Shown: positions 35,942 to 49,731, counted from the first letter of the stretch. The stretch is DNA of 64,000 nucleotides from Sambucus nigra (GCA_949130495.1 OX422220.1:126673268-126737267), one strand, 5' to 3'. Notes: generated by a model from the sequence alone, not told the origin. Program-made: numbers and translations.

Positions 35942-38870
35942 CTAGTTGTGACACCCCGACTAATTAAATACCGGGTAGCTACTCCTTTATTAAATTAATA
36001 CAAAATGTCAAGTTGGTTCAGTTAATAGCATCACTGTCGAAAACATTTTTTAATAATTACTAACCACCTAGTATTTGAAAAGTGAGATGTCAAATTTTAA
36101 AATAAGTCTGATTAACATGCATTGAAAGAATAATGAAAGAATAACATAACCATACACCATAAAGTCTCAATAAAGTAACCAACAATTAATAGTAAGTCCA
36201 GAGGAAAAACTCTTCACAACAATCCCACGACTGAAATAATAAAACAGTGTATCCTGAATTAATTACATGCCAAAAGTCTGAATAACTGAAAGAATGAAAT
36301 GTCTCTAAAAGAAATGGGCGACATTCCCTACAAGTGATGGAACTGAATATGGAGTCAAAACCAAAGGAAGCGTCTACTAGCAAGGCCCTGTACCTTCCAC
36401 AACAGCTAAAACTCGTCACCTGAATGGAAATACTATGCATGGTGTCCTTGTGGCTGGGCACCTAAAAGGTTTTTACAAAAATAGTTTTGAAAGCAAACGG
36501 GTCAGACCCCAAAAGTGGAGAGTATTTTAAAAACAGCAAGTGCTTTAATAACATTAAAACAATGAATGTAAAATACATGTTAGGACGTGCACTCACATGA
36601 AATACTCACCTCTCGACTAATTGTGCACTCCTAACGTACCGTACCCATCTAAGTGACATTCATATCTAACTAAACCGTCATAAGTTTTACCCCTTTCTAC
36701 TCGATTCCCATTATACATTATAATGTTATCAATTAAATAGAGGACTTTACTTAAACTCCGATTCTCAATTATTAGCAATACAATTCACTAAGATTATCCC
36801 TTTTTATTTTCTCAAAGCGTTACCATAATTATACACACAATACCAACATGAAAGTTCTCATTATTTAAGCGTATATTATTCATGTCATAAATATACAATA
36901 CAAGCACCCCGAGACTAAGCTGCGGTGCACACATACTCTGCTATCCATCCCGGTACATCACGTACATAAGGATCACGCATTTCGAATCTCTCAGGAATCG
37001 TTCTCAGATAACAACAATCACAAACAATGGAGGCGAACACAGTCACATCACATGGGTCACGCACATACCTACGCTCCCACGATCAGCAGACTTATTAACT
37101 TCCCAATAAGTCCTTCTCTGACCTATGTCCTCGAGGTACCGATCTATATTCCCCCCGTAGGCACACAAAGAATAGATGGCCCTAAGCGAACGCAAACCTC
37201 CCGTAATAGCAAGTATGGTAGGTATGTCATATACAAAAAAATCATATACATATACTAAGCATACACACATCTTAATAATTACCATAACTTATTAGTGGTA
37301 TACATCTCATTCGTATACCAACTTATAATGTTACACAATTCACATATCCCCGGTTAATACAAATATTTAAGCCGTCACTTGTTCTCACATCGCAATATTC
37401 ACTCACGTCCTAATCTACAATTTTCATTTGGTTCAAATCACACTTCTATATTTTTACTCCTCAATATATATCCCAAATATCCCAACTATATCAATTAGTC
37501 ATCAAGGGAATGTCATCTCTACAATTAAACCAGGTTACGGGACATTAGAAATCAAATCAGGCCAAAAAGGCCAATCTGTCAACTTGTTAGAAGTCTCGTT
37601 CGAACGAGGTCGTTCGAACGAGAGTTCGTTCGAACGAAGTGGCCATCTAACGAGATCTCGTTCGAACGAAAGTCATCGAACGAACATCCCACTCGTTAGA
37701 AGTCAAACTGTTAGCTCGTTAGAAGCTCGTTCGAACGAGCTCGTTCGACCGACCTGGGCAGGCCTTCTAACGAGGTGACAGTTCGAGCCCAGAATTCTCC
37801 TATTACGTTTTTCCCAATTTTATTCACCTCTAATCTCATCTAAACATCATCCCAACGGTATTTCAAGGTTCCTAATCATTCCTAAACCTACTTAAATCGT
37901 AATATAACATTTATAAGGGGTCAAATCATCCTAAACCACATCTAATCATCAAATCTCCCCAATTTTTCCCCAAATCTCATGAACATGAACCCTAGAAATT
38001 TAAAGTCATCAATAGACATTATTAAATCCGTTTTTGTGATATAAAAGATGTATTTCTATCAGAATAATCACCCAAACATGATTCAACATGCAATGTCCTT
38101 ATCAAAATGTGAATTTCTAATTCCAATTCAATGGGTTTTTATCAATCTCCCAAAACAATGCAATTTTCATAAATGTCTAAGCATGGAAGAAACATTCGTT
38201 GCAAATAACGTAAGTAAACCACCTGCCTCTGATATTTCTCTGAATTTGGTGTTGAATCTTGGATGTAGGTTGCTCTCTCCTTTTCTCCCAAGGTTGAAGG
38301 TTGAAGATGGGGTTAGGGTTCTCTCTTTGGGAACTTCTCCTAACTTCTCATGAAACCCCCGTAGCCCTCTAATCAGTTAATTGCTGGTAATGGGTTAGTG
38401 GGTCATTTAATTTTCTATTTTAAATTCCTAAAATTCGTTAATCATAAATCCCAAAATTTCAGAATTACCAAAATACCCTTTTAAGTTGCCGGTATGGCCT
38501 AAAAATGCCCTGGGACCCAAACTAAACCCCCGGCTAGTGTTTTCTGACTATTTCGACCCTTCCGGACACGTTGGCGCACTCAAAATGACCTTACGGTTAA
38601 TAAAAATAAAATTCACTTTTTAATTGAATTAAATATTTTCCTGACGCGACTGTCACGCGCGTCCCAACAGAATTTCCCATATTGCCATTTCTCAGTCTCA
38701 CGACAAATTCACTATTTTCAATATTCATATAACGTCATATGTACACCTTATAATCAAATACCAACTCACATCTCGTTGGTATTTTATCCGGATTAATTCT
38801 CAATTAACACACATTTAATTTAATAAATCCCGTAAATAAATATCATAAAAATACGGGGTATTACACTAGT
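35942..38870 (-). mobile_element. solo LTR with perfect CTAGT target duplication
   Basis: The inserted unit is 35,947-38,865 (2,919 bp), starting TGTGACACCCCGACTAATTA and ending ATACGGGGTATTACA. It is flanked by CTAGT at 35,942-35,946 and 38,866-38,870. The host LTR sequence is continuous across the site when compared with copies A and C. Its ends and its GCACCCCGAGACTAAGCTGCGG segment show it belongs to a related chromovirus family and lies in the same orientation. No internal region or second LTR is present: recombination between two LTRs has left a solo copy. Confidence 0.9.
37590..37775. repeat. cluster of CGTTCGAACG palindromes
   Basis: Five copies of a palindrome centred on TTCGAA, most as CTCGTTCGAACGAG or one-base variants, lie within 190 bp of the solo LTR. 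Related half-sites (CTCGTTAGAAG, TCGAACGAAC) lie between them. The corresponding region of the other chromovirus LTR copies lacks them. Confidence 0.85.
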
Positions 38871-38991
38871 GTGCATGGCTAATGTACCTTTAAACCATAC
38901 TAGTTACTATTCCCATGCCAACTAGTTCTTTCTAGTCTAACATCTAAACATAGCCCAATATCTTTCCCACTTATTTCTCTCACGGTATAAG

Positions 38992-38996
<5 letters not shown>

Positions 38997-39045
<49 letters not shown>
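38997..39045. repeat. (TA)n microsatellite in the 3' LTR
   Basis: An expanded version of the AT tract at 27,048-27,082 in copy A. The matching site near 45,840 in the 5' LTR is only ATACATATATATC. Confidence 0.9.
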
Positions 39046-39047
<2 letters not shown>

Positions 39048-39576
39048 AATTTCTTTTTAACATGGATAAGGACTTTTTCAATTTAATATAATTAAGTGTT
39101 CACCAACTTAATTCGTTTCATATTTCATTATCATTCATGTTTACTTAATTCACACATCAGATAATATCACAAGTATATATATACATTCACTCTATTATAA
39201 ATATATACAACATTGCACCTCGAGACTCAGCTGCGGTGCATGCATACTCTACTATCATGTCCGGGTACATCTCGTTACGATACAAAGGACTGTTGGTTTA
39301 GTATATCCCTTGAACCATAAGGAACAAACACAAATATTGAAGGCAAACATAGTCCAAAGCCTTTGGTCTACGCATATACCTACGCACCCAAATGACCATT
39401 GAATACCATTGTTTTCACACATGGCAATCCAACCTAAGTCCTATGTCCTGAGGCAAAAGTCAAAAATCCCCCCTAAGGCTCATCAGGATATGACTGTCCT
39501 CAACGCGCAAACCTCCCGTAGATAGCAAGTAGGCTAGGTATGTTATACACACAAATCATCATATAGGTATACACTC

Positions 39577-39703
<127 letters not shown>

Positions 39704-41386
39704 TAACAGTAGGGCATAAGCACATCCCATATTATAAGTCTCATACGTAGTATACTTCTATCTCGAATATCCTATATATCATGGTATTTTAAACCTCAAT
39801 TATATTAATTGTATTCACTCCACACATGTATATATATCAATAAATGGGTATACTCTCATCCCATATGCAAATTCCACACGTTGTTTATTTCAAGTTTATC
39901 CCATAAACTAATAATTCACATTTCCCATTACTCCTAAGATCTCTTCTTAACCGAAAGGATTTAATTAATTATTCCATCAGCTACCTTCAACCCATACTTA
40001 TTTGTCCAAAACTCATACTCATTATAACAATTCCGGACTACATTTTAATTCCCAATAATCTATTTTCTCGATAAAGTTACAATCTGCCCAGATATATAAA
40101 ATTACAATTTGAAGCTTTTTTGCTCCGATTTTGAAAAAACTTAAAACAACAAAGTTGTGCAGAACGTGATTTTATACTCAAACACGCGTGCACATTACTA
40201 ATTTCCGCTTAAAATAATCCTAAAATTATCATACAATGTTCGTCCTTTTTCTACATACTTCTACCTACGGGTTGTAACATAACTCATCCTCTCTACCGAA
40301 TGATCCCATACTCCTTATAATTCATCCCAAATGATATATCCAAGTATGTACATGATTTATAACATCAAATCATATCAAAATCATCATGGAATTTCGGTTG
40401 ATCATGCTAAACCCCTTTTAATTCAGAAAATCTGCATTTTATAAGTTTTAGTCAAGAACAGGTATAAACCCAGAAATTTCTTCATCAAATAAACCCAAGT
40501 TTCATGATGTTAATTCTAATATCAACAAGGGATTAATCCTATAGGGTTTCCATTTCCAGGATTAAATCAAAATCATAAAAATTCATCTTTGATTTATAAA
40601 ACTTAAAAAAAAATCTTTTTCAATCTACCATGGACAGCATACATGCTATAGATTTCTGGAGTTAAAACACTTGCCTTTGATTTCGTAGGTATGGACCTTT
40701 AGGGAAGATGATGCTATGATGTTCCTCTCTTTTTTGGTCACTCGCTGGTGGTGGCGGTGGTGGTGCAAGGTTCCTTTGTCCCTCAGTTTTCCTAGAATAA
40801 CCCTTCATCTCCTAGAGAAATCTTTCCCTTTCCTCAATGGATGTCTCTTAGAGTTTTCGTGAAAAAACCTTTGGCTAACATATCTCTTAACTTATATAAA
40901 AATACCCAAATTTCATAAGTACTATTCATCTCCCAAGTAAAATGACCAAAATACCTATTTGAGGTGTCTATTTGGTTCCAAATTGACTCGAGACCCAAAT
41001 CAAACCCCCGAGTAGACTTTATGACTATTTAAACCCCCTCTGGACACTTTAGCGCACTCAAAATGACCATTCAGATCACACACAAATAATTACTTTTCAT
41101 TCCATTCAATTATAGTCCTGACACAACTCACACGCGCGTCCCGACTTAATTACCGTAATTGTTATATTTATAATCCCGATAATTTTTATAAAGTCATAAT
41201 TATATATTAATTTTAATCACTATGTAATATCTAATATCAATCTCATATCACTTTATACTAGTAATATTCAATCTGGATTAATTCCAATTATTTTCACATA
41301 AATAATTCCAATTAATCCCCGTTGATTTAACCCATTTACTTTTAATTTATCTCATTTTAAAAGTCATTAAAATACGGGGTATTACA

Positions 41387-41404
41387 TACTTCCCTCCTTA
41401 TAAC
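41387..41404 (-). promoter_or_regulatory. polypurine tract of chromovirus
   Basis: Minus-strand TATAAGGAGGGAAGTA lies directly before the TGTAATACCCCG start of the 3' LTR and is preceded by TTTTGGGACAAAATTCC, the usual chromovirus context. It sets the element orientation as minus. Confidence 0.8.
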
Positions 41405-41782
41405 GGAATTTTGTCCCAAAATTCAAAAATTAAGGCATATCTGGTAGGGAAAACTCTGGGTATTAATCCCGCATCTCATGTAACCTCTGTCGTACTGCCC
41501 ATACAGTAAATTACTGAATACCCCTAATAATGAACACCTCACTGATGTTATACTCCAAGTCTTACCATTTAAGTTTCACTACTTAAATTTTAATTTTAGA
41601 TAATCACTATCTATCCTCCTACTATTTGCACTATAGTAGATTAATCAGTCTTTAGATATATACGAAATTGTCTTACTACTATGTCACGTCAGTTGTTTAT
41701 TCTTATTTGTATGGTATATATTTTACACATAATATATACTATAAATGCCAACATATTTTCGCAATACTACCTCAGCAAAGGA

Positions 41783-42400
41783 CTATGGAACCCAAGCATG
41801 TAAGATACCGGTCCAATCTTTACAATAATAGGAAATGGTTCTACGTATCTCGGCACTAATTTCCCTTTTTCCCACATGCAATAATGTAACACCAAATCGT
41901 TTCAATTCTGGCTTATGGGCCCTGAATCCCTCTGGCCCGAGTAACTTATTATCCTCTACCTCTAGCCCATAACCAGAAGGACGAGATGGTCTTCTATATA
42001 ACGCCTCAAATAGAGTCATACCGTAAATGAGCCGAGATGAGTTATTGTACACGAACTCCAAATATGACACTAAATCATCCCACAATCGGAAATACAACAT
42101 AGCCCTCAATATGTAACTAGAATTCTCAGTCTGTCCATTCATCTGTGGGTGTGTTAGGCCGTATACATTAGCATCTCAATACTCATAGCCTTCCGAAAAC
42201 TCTTCCCAATAATCGAGACGTAAATCTCTTGTCTTAATCAAACACAATGTCTAAATGTACCCCATATAATCTTACTATCTCAGGAATAATTAATGGCGTA
42301 TACTGTCACATATTATGATTAGTCCTAATTGGCATAACGTGAGCTACTTCGATTACACGATCCACTATCACCCATATTGGGTCGTGATTCCTTTGCGAAG
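41783..42400 (-). pseudogene. chromovirus integrase core, decayed
   Basis: On the minus strand from about 42,395 comes DPIWVIVDRVIEVAHVMPIR, with the first catalytic Asp in VDR. IPEIVRLYGVHLDIVFD follows, which carries the second catalytic Asp. It is immediately followed by a TAA where functional copies have RD(P)RFTSR. From 42,142 MNGQTENSSYILRAMLYF aligns with the DGQSERTIQTLEDMLR segment that carries the catalytic Glu. The frame then runs through LEFVYNNSSRLIYGMTLFEALYRR and LLGPE to 41,783. Stops and at least one frameshift break it into three pieces. The chromodomain that should follow is not recognisable. Wording is typical of chromoviral Ty3/gypsy integrase. Confidence 0.85.
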
Positions 42401-45040
42401 TAATTAACTCGACGATAATTTAGGGATAAGCTCTCCCATTTCTACTAAAGAATTACCAACGGCTAAAGGAAGCCTATTAATTTCTGATGGTCCACTTTCA
42501 ATCAGAACTCAATAATGTCTTGCTTGGTTTTATGCCATCACTACTACAGTTTTATATCATAATGCATTTTATCTTTCTCAAAAATGCTTCCATAACCATG
42601 ACTCGTGCAATGATGCCATCACCGTATGTCGCAAGTTCTCCCCCTCTCTTTAAATTTTAGATTCTCATGAAACGTAGGCCTCCACATACCTTACCATGTA
42701 AGTTTCAACTTTTTCGAGTAAACTTTATCGAATTCTTCCTATACCATCCTCGTGAAAAATTTGGGGAGTAGCGGTCCTAACTGACCTAAACCATCAAACA
42801 TCTAAGTCCTAACTTCTACATTTATTTACCTCTAAAATACGTACTGTACCACAATTCTCAATTATGGAAAATACTATAATCCAACTATCTAGGGCGCCCA
42901 TACACCCTATGTTGTGTACATTTTAGCATACGATCTAAATGGGCGTGATATCATGCACTAGACGTGATTACTCTATAAGGTTATACTTTACCAACTTACT
43001 ACTTATAATATGTATCCCACTAGTTTTCACATTCACATTTGGCGACTCCACTGGCCTCAAATCATACTATAACCCATAACTCTCAATTTCAAACAAATAC
43101 ATATTATAACAAAGGTTCTAAACCCATATCCTAAAGACCCAACCTACTTCGATTCCCAAAGTTTTCTAGTTTCATACGTGGGGTGTCTTGCAGAGCGAAA
43201 TCCAAACAAGGAACCCCCCTGATACACTACTACCTAATCTAGTCGGTTGTCGAAATCCGTCAGGTCCTTAGTCCGCAGTATGTACCTTCCCAACAGGTTT
43301 TGTTTGTTTATATAAAAGTCTACTCATCCATTCTCATGTCCCTCAAAGATAATATTAAATATGGAACTCTCACTAACACAAGTTCTTGGTGATACAAAAT
43401 AATGAGAAATAACTCTCTTTGCACGAATTAAGAACACAATATATCCTGAATCACAACAGCAGTAAGTCCCTATACACTGGCATACTCACAGATGCCAATT
43501 ATATAATGCCATTTATAAATTTATACACTTAGGCCCAACCTTATTTCAGGTGGCGACTGAAAGAACTAGTACAGTTCACTCTAAAATAACAAATACGTTA
43601 GTCTTATTACATGATTTACCATCGTTTCAATACTTGGAAATCAATAAATACTCATTACCATAGCAAATACTACATTCCTCACTCATAAATGTAGTATATA
43701 ATAACATAATTCTTAATGATCCTACCCGTTTCTCCCTACGGGTGTCAACAACGGGTTTCGCTACCCCATAAACATATATGATGATATCCATACCTAGGAT
43801 TCACATCCACTGTTCCCAGTCTCATGGGTCCCACTGACTTTCTATGGATTCATTCAACATTAATAGTCCCACTTTTTTCTACACCTGGAATAAGTTTTTG
43901 TGTCATTTTGCCTGTCCCTAGTCCTAAAGACCATTTTGAACCAAATACTACTAGCATCAACTGTTGCTCTACTGATTTCTTCAGCTCCACTTTCCCAATG
44001 GAACTCGTTATTGACTATACTAGTCTTGACTGAATTTGCCTCCACTTAGTAAATATTCAGTTAAACCATATATATGGGTCCCCCATCTGGGTGTGCCCCT
44101 AAGTGGTGTTTTACTATCCTCGTTCACCCTAGTCTCACTTTTCAACTAAATTCTCCAACACACTTGACTCCCTTCTCACAGAAGCATTGATATTGATTCA
44201 TAAACGTGCACCCTTGACGACATCGACACTAGTCACCTAAATCTGATTTTTCCATTTACACATGGGTATATAAATCACGACCTCTTCAACAAAAAGTAAC
44301 TCATTTTTGTCAGGTACATCCCATTTATGATAAGGTCCAAAATTTCACAATTTCATTCATATCTCTATTACAATAGCAGATGGACGATTTCACGGTCAAA
44401 TCGTACCCCAAATTCCATATTTATCTCAATACCAATTTCTTTATATACGAAATCTAATTTCCATCACTTAAGATTGCTCTTATGAGCAAAATGTTGTCGA
44501 AAATTCTTAAATCTTGGGTGTTGCTACACTTTTCCCTATACAACTACCTTTGGATTTCTACTTCCATTGGCCCCTCACACTTCTTACTTCACACATTTTA
44601 TAAATGTTCTTTTTTTTATAAAATCCTTCCAACTCCACCACCTTTCACCGATAAATGTTGGGTGTGTCTGGAATGGCACCATCGTCACCAATAACGGTGT
44701 TTAAGGAAGCTACAGTTCCCAAGAAATTTCTTTATTGTCGTCAACTTGAACAATAATTATGGTGAATTTTACCTCAATCAACATTTTCCAAAATACACTA
44801 AATCGCTTGCTAAGCCTTTCCTCCTGCATTTTGTCCAATAGCCTTCGCAGGTCGTCCTATTTTATTCGGCGTATGAAGACCAACTGAACTTGTATAATAA
44901 TTTCACCACTTATGTTTAATAGCAAGAGAACGTAAATCTTCATATGTGAAGGAATATAATAATCCTAATCATAAGGCTCTACATCAAAGGACGCTATGAT
45001 GAAACGTAGATAGTTGTACTGACCTAAGGACTGTAAAACC
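42401..45040 (-). other. chromovirus internal region without recognisable gag/RT
   Basis: No zinc knuckle, protease, YVDD or RNase H motif was found on the minus strand. Open frames are all under 75 codons, and base composition resembles the LTRs. In an intact Tekay element about 4 kb of gag-pol would precede the integrase, so most of it is deleted. Confidence 0.55.
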
Positions 45041-45044
45041 TGGT

Positions 45045-45056
45045 GCTCTGATACCA
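45045..45056 (-). promoter_or_regulatory. primer binding site (initiator tRNA-Met type)
   Basis: Minus-strand TGGTATCAGAGC begins two bases inside the 5' LTR end (TGTTACA|GG). The same 12-mer is the primer site of the SIRE-like element. Confidence 0.9.
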
Positions 45057-45058
45057 CC

Positions 45059-48000
45059 TGTAACATCCTGCTCAATTAAATACGGGTGATCAGTCCTATA
45101 CCCAATTAAATTAGAGTATACAGTTGGTCCATTCTTTGCATCACATCGAAAAACATTTTCTTTTTGTTAATCAACTGATACTTAATTAAGTTGGTGTTAA
45201 AAACTTTCAAATTTTAATTTAATACAATCTCATTTTACCATTACAACCAATTTCATGTAATCCATTCCACAACACTACATAATAGATAAGTAACATCACA
45301 ACTAAATTAAATGTAACTCGAATAAACTCCCCAGTTTAAATATCTCGATACAACAATCTAAAAAAACTGAATGTATGAAAACTGACATAAGTAATACCAC
45401 TGTCTGAGATAGAATCGAAATAACTAGAATCCTTGGGCGACATGCCCTACATGAACTAACTACTACGAATATATAAATCAAGAGAATGAAAGAGTCTAAG
45501 AAAAATCTGCAACTCCATAGCATCCATAGTACGTAAAGTATCCAATCCTTTATTCCTTGCGTTCCTGTTACTGAACACCTAATATAGAAGATACAAGGGA
45601 GGAGAGAATATCCAATCCTTTAAAAATAGCAAGTGATTAACAAGTGCAATTAAGCAATTATTATGTACATGTTAGATTCTCAAACTCTCTCTTGAGATTC
45701 TCACCTCTCATCTAGTGTATATGCCTAACGTACCTTTAAACCATACTAGTTACTATTCCCATGCTAACTAGTTCTTTCTAGTCTAACATCTAAACATAGC
45801 CCAATATCGTTCCCACGTATTTCTCTCACAATATAAGTAATACATATATATCCAATTTCTTTTTAACATGGATAAGCACTTTTTTAATTTAATATATTTA
45901 AGTATTCACCAACTTAATTCATTTCAGATTTCATTATCGTTCATGTCTACATAATTCACATAGTATATAATATCATAAGTATATATATATATATATACAT
46001 TCACTCTAGGATATATATACAACACTGCACCCCGAGACTCAGCTGCAGTGCATGCATACTCTGCTATCATGTTAGGGTATATCTCGTCACTGTACAAAGG
46101 ACTGTCGGTTCAGTATATCCCTCGAACCATAAATAATAAACACAAATATTAGAGGAAAACATAGTCTTTAGCCTTAAGGCTATGCACATACCTACACACC
46201 CAAATGATCATTCAATACCATTGCTTTCACATATGAAAATCCAACCTAAGTCCTATGTTCTAAGGCACAAGTTAAAAATCCCCCCTAAGGCTCATCAGGA
46301 TATGACTGCCCTCAATGCGCAAACCTCCCATCGATAGCAAGTAGTTTAGGTATGTCATACAAACAAATCATCATATAGTTATACGCTCAACCTATATATA
46401 TATATATATCAACAATAGGGCATAAGCACATCCCATATTACAAGTCTCATACGTAGTGTACTAATAACTCGAATATCCTACGTATCATGGTATTTAAACC
46501 TCAATTATATTATATGTATTCGCTCCACCTATGTATATATATATCAACAAATGGGTATGCTCTCATCCCATATACAAATTTTACATGTAGTATATTTCAA
46601 GTTTATCCCACAAACTAATAATTCAAATTTTATTCACATTTCTCATTACTCCTAACATCTCTTGTTAAACGAAATGATTTAATTAATTATTCCAATAGCT
46701 ACCTTCAACCCATACTTATTGGTCCAAAACCCAAACTCATTATAACAAGCCCAGATAATATTTTCATTCCCAATAATCCTTTTTCTCGATAAAGTTACAA
46801 TCTGCCCAGAAATATAAAATTACAATTTGAGGCTTTTGTGTTCTGATTTTGAACAAACTTTAAACTACAAAGTTGTGCAGAACGTGATTTTATTCATGAA
46901 CAGGCGAGCACACTACCAATTTTCGCTTAAAACACTCCTAAAATTATCATTCAATGTTCGTCCTTTTTCTATATATTTCTACCTACGAGTTGTAACATAA
47001 TTCATCTTCAAAACCTCTACCAAATGATCTCATACTCCTTATAATTCATCCCAAATGATATACCCAAGTATGTACATGATTTATAACATCAAATAATGTC
47101 AAAATCATCATGGAATTTCGGTTAATAATGCAAATCCCATTTTAATTCAGAAAATCTGCATTTTATCATTCTTACTCAAGAACATGTATAAACCACAAAT
47201 TTCTTCATCAAATCGTGATGCTAATTCTAATATCAACAAGGGATTAATCCTACATGGTTTCCATTTCAAGTATTAAATCAAAATCATCAAAATTCATCTT
47301 TGATTTGTAAAACTTAAAAAAAATATATTTTTCTATTTACCATGGACAATGTACATTCTATAGATTGCAAGAGTTAAAACACTTGCCTTTGATTTCGTAG
47401 GTTTGAACCATTGGGGAAGATGATGCTATGGTGTTCCTCTCTTTTTTGGTGACTCGCTGGTGGTGGCAGTGGTGGTGCAAGGTGCTTTTGTCCCTTGGTT
47501 TTCCTATAATAACCCTTCCTCTCCTAGAGAAATCTTTCCCTTTCCTCAATGGATGTCTCTTAGAGTTTTGGTGAATAAACCTTTGGCTAACATATCTTTT
47601 AACTTATATAAAAATACCCAAATTTCTTAACTACTATTCATCTCCCAAGTAAAATGACCAAAATACCTCTTTGGAGTGTCTATTCGGCTCCAAATTGATC
47701 CGAGACCCAAATCAAACCCTCGGGTAGACTTTTCTGACTATTTAATCTGAAGACTTTGGAGTACTCGAAACGACCATTTGAATGACATAAAAATAATTTG
47801 CTTTTCATTCCACTTAATTATAGTCCCGATATGACTCACACGTGTATCCCGACATAATTACCGTAACTGTTGTATTTATAATCCCGATAATTTTTATAAA
47901 GTCATAATCATATATTACTTATAATCACTAAATAATATTTAATATTAATCGCATATTACTTTATACTAGTAATATTCAATCCGGATTAATTCCATTTATT

Positions 48001-48094
48001 TTCACATAAATAATTCCAATTTATCCCCATTGATTTAGCCCATTTACTTTTAATTTATCTCATTTTAAAAGTCATTAAAATACGGGGTATTACA
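45059..48094 (-). repeat. 5' LTR of chromovirus
   Basis: 3,036 bp, uninterrupted. In element orientation it begins TGTAATACCCCGTATTTTAATG and ends CAGGATGTTACA. It aligns along its full length with the two parts of the 3' LTR. Divergence is visibly larger than between the SIRE-like LTRs, so this insertion is older. Confidence 0.92.
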
Positions 48095-48099
48095 GCCTC
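48095..48099. repeat. target site duplication GCCTC of chromovirus, right copy
   Basis: Partner of GGCTC at 35,254-35,258 with one mismatch. Confidence 0.6.
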
Positions 48100-48816
48100 C
48101 TCCGACATCTCTCGCACCCGCCTCATGTACCTCGGGGGAATCACTGGTGGGACCACCACCTCGTCCTCCATGATTTTTCGGACTACTCTCTCTCTCCCAA
48201 ATACCAAGAATAGCTGAATTTGTGCGCCAACAACCGATGTATCTGCCCATTTATCCTGGTCACCCCAGTGTGCTGGATAACTGTGCCCCAGGGATAGAAA
48301 GTCACTTGCATTTTTCCAAAACAAGTTCAATACTTGCACAAACAAAGAAAATTCCAAGAAAAAGGGATTCAAAAGAGAATAAATAACCTGGTCGCTCATG
48401 AAGACATTCAAGACCCGATGCACTGTCGACAAGGAAAGAGACGTCTTTGATCGTCGGTTGGACCGCCATAGATACATCTACCAGAAGCCCCCCCACCTCC
48501 TCATCATGTAAACCAATCAAATAGGCAATGAGGCCAATCACCTCATAAAACCACATTTGTAGAAAGGACAAAAGTCAGCAACCAGAAAAAAGCAAAAAGA
48601 AAAATGTAAGAAAATACACAAAGAGAAATGAGAAAATTACCTCTGAAGATATGTGGCTCTAGTAAAAGTCTATCGATAGCACCGGCAAGCATCCAAAGAA
48701 GAATAAATGGTCACCAAAGTCAGGCTCCCCTAATCATAGAGAGTGATATTAAAAAATACCCTAAAAATTGTAAAAATCATAAGTGGACGATGTCACCGCT
48801 CGACGCCACAAAGAAA

Positions 48817-48834
48817 CCCCCCCCCCCCCCCCCC
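48817..48834. repeat. 18-base C run
   Basis: Interrupts the antisense PMD exon 2 and shifts its frame. Confidence 0.95.
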
Positions 48835-49687
48835 AATAGTAGAAGAATAAATAATCGAGCCATTTGCCTCACCTACAGCTCATCGGTATCGTCGATCCTC
48901 CAACTCAAAAGAACCTCCCAGAGAAGAGAAAATTGGATTGAGTCCCCCGAGACTATCTGCCCCGCATCTCCCAGTGCAACATCAATCGACACAGATGTCA
49001 CCCTCAGAGATTGGTCCACCTCTATTTATGTACCTTCGCAGTCAATCCCCAGTATATGTTTAACATCAATGGGGATCATCATCATCTCCATGAATCCCAA
49101 GTGTATGGTGTGGGTAACGTCCCACCACGTCTCCCCCAATGCACACAAAACGACCATGGAGTACGACGTCTCATCTAAAGAAGATGCCTAATGACCAAAA
49201 CTCATAGAAGAAACTACCCAGCGCACCACAACAGGAAGGTTATCCCACACATCACTAAATCCCGTCATCCTCGAGAATGAAATCTAGTAGAAGCTATGTT
49301 AGTCTCCCAAAAGAGAAGAGAAATCTTTTGTCAAAATTCAAAGAAACAAGAAAATGCAAAGAAGAAAAAGAACGTTAAAAATCCGTGTGGTACTTACATA
49401 ACCATTAGGGTCCCTCACCCTAGATGATCGGTGGCGAGAAAGCTCATGCATCCGAAAGCGGGCATCAAAAACAAGCTCGAACAGGTCAAAAGATTTCTCA
49501 TTGCCCAATGCCAGGAGCACCCTAGCCTGCCACTCTAGGTTTGTCCAATCGGTAATGCCCAACCACATCATGTGGGTCTCGCTACTTAAGAAATCCATAA
49601 TTTTCTAGTGTCGAACGAGGAAAGTACGCAGGAGTAAATTGTAGAATATAGGAAAATTAGAAGCTGTGAAAAATGAAGAGAATTATT

Positions 49688-49697
49688 CCCTTTTATA
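49688..49697 (-). promoter_or_regulatory. TATA box of antisense PMD gene
   Basis: Minus-strand TATAAAAGGG lies about 90 bp upstream of the ATG at 49,598. About 15 bp further upstream, AAGGGGTATG and GATCTGCAGTCCCC (49,706-49,731, plus strand) align with the box at 25,205-25,232 next to antisense gene 1. More TGCCGAT-type boxes lie at 49,797 and 49,833. Confidence 0.55.
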
Positions 49698-49731
49698 GGA
49701 GGCTAAGGGGTATGTTGATCTGCAGTCCCCC

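Larger units (their letters stand above)
48095..49598 (-). pseudogene. antisense accessory gene 2 (plant mobile domain-like), 5' exons
   Basis: The start ATG at 49,598 opens exon 1 (MDFLSSETHMMWLGITDW), ending NGY at a good donor GTAAGT (49,392-49,397). Exon 2 (about 49,290-48,640) holds the core: GFSDVWDNLPVVVRWVVSSM and CALGETWWDVTHTIHLGFME, then IPIDVKHILGIDCEGT. That is the pattern of plant mobile domain proteins, where a xLVERWRPETHTFHLP-like strand precedes a LxDVxxLLGL helix. Exon 3 (about 48,550-48,390) encodes FYEVIGLIAYLIGLHDEE. Exon 4 (about 48,290) runs to MRRVREMSEE at 48,097, where the chromovirus interrupts it. Several stops exist in exon 2. The gene is antisense to the Tat pol and lies before the 3' LTR. 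The exon edges are approximate. Confidence 0.65.

Noticed and set aside
41668..41859. Plus-strand 63-residue frame
   Set aside because: Opposite strand of the chromovirus integrase region, and no motif.
47358..47549. Short minus frames inside the chromovirus LTRs
   Set aside because: Not conserved as open frames between LTR copies, and no domain.
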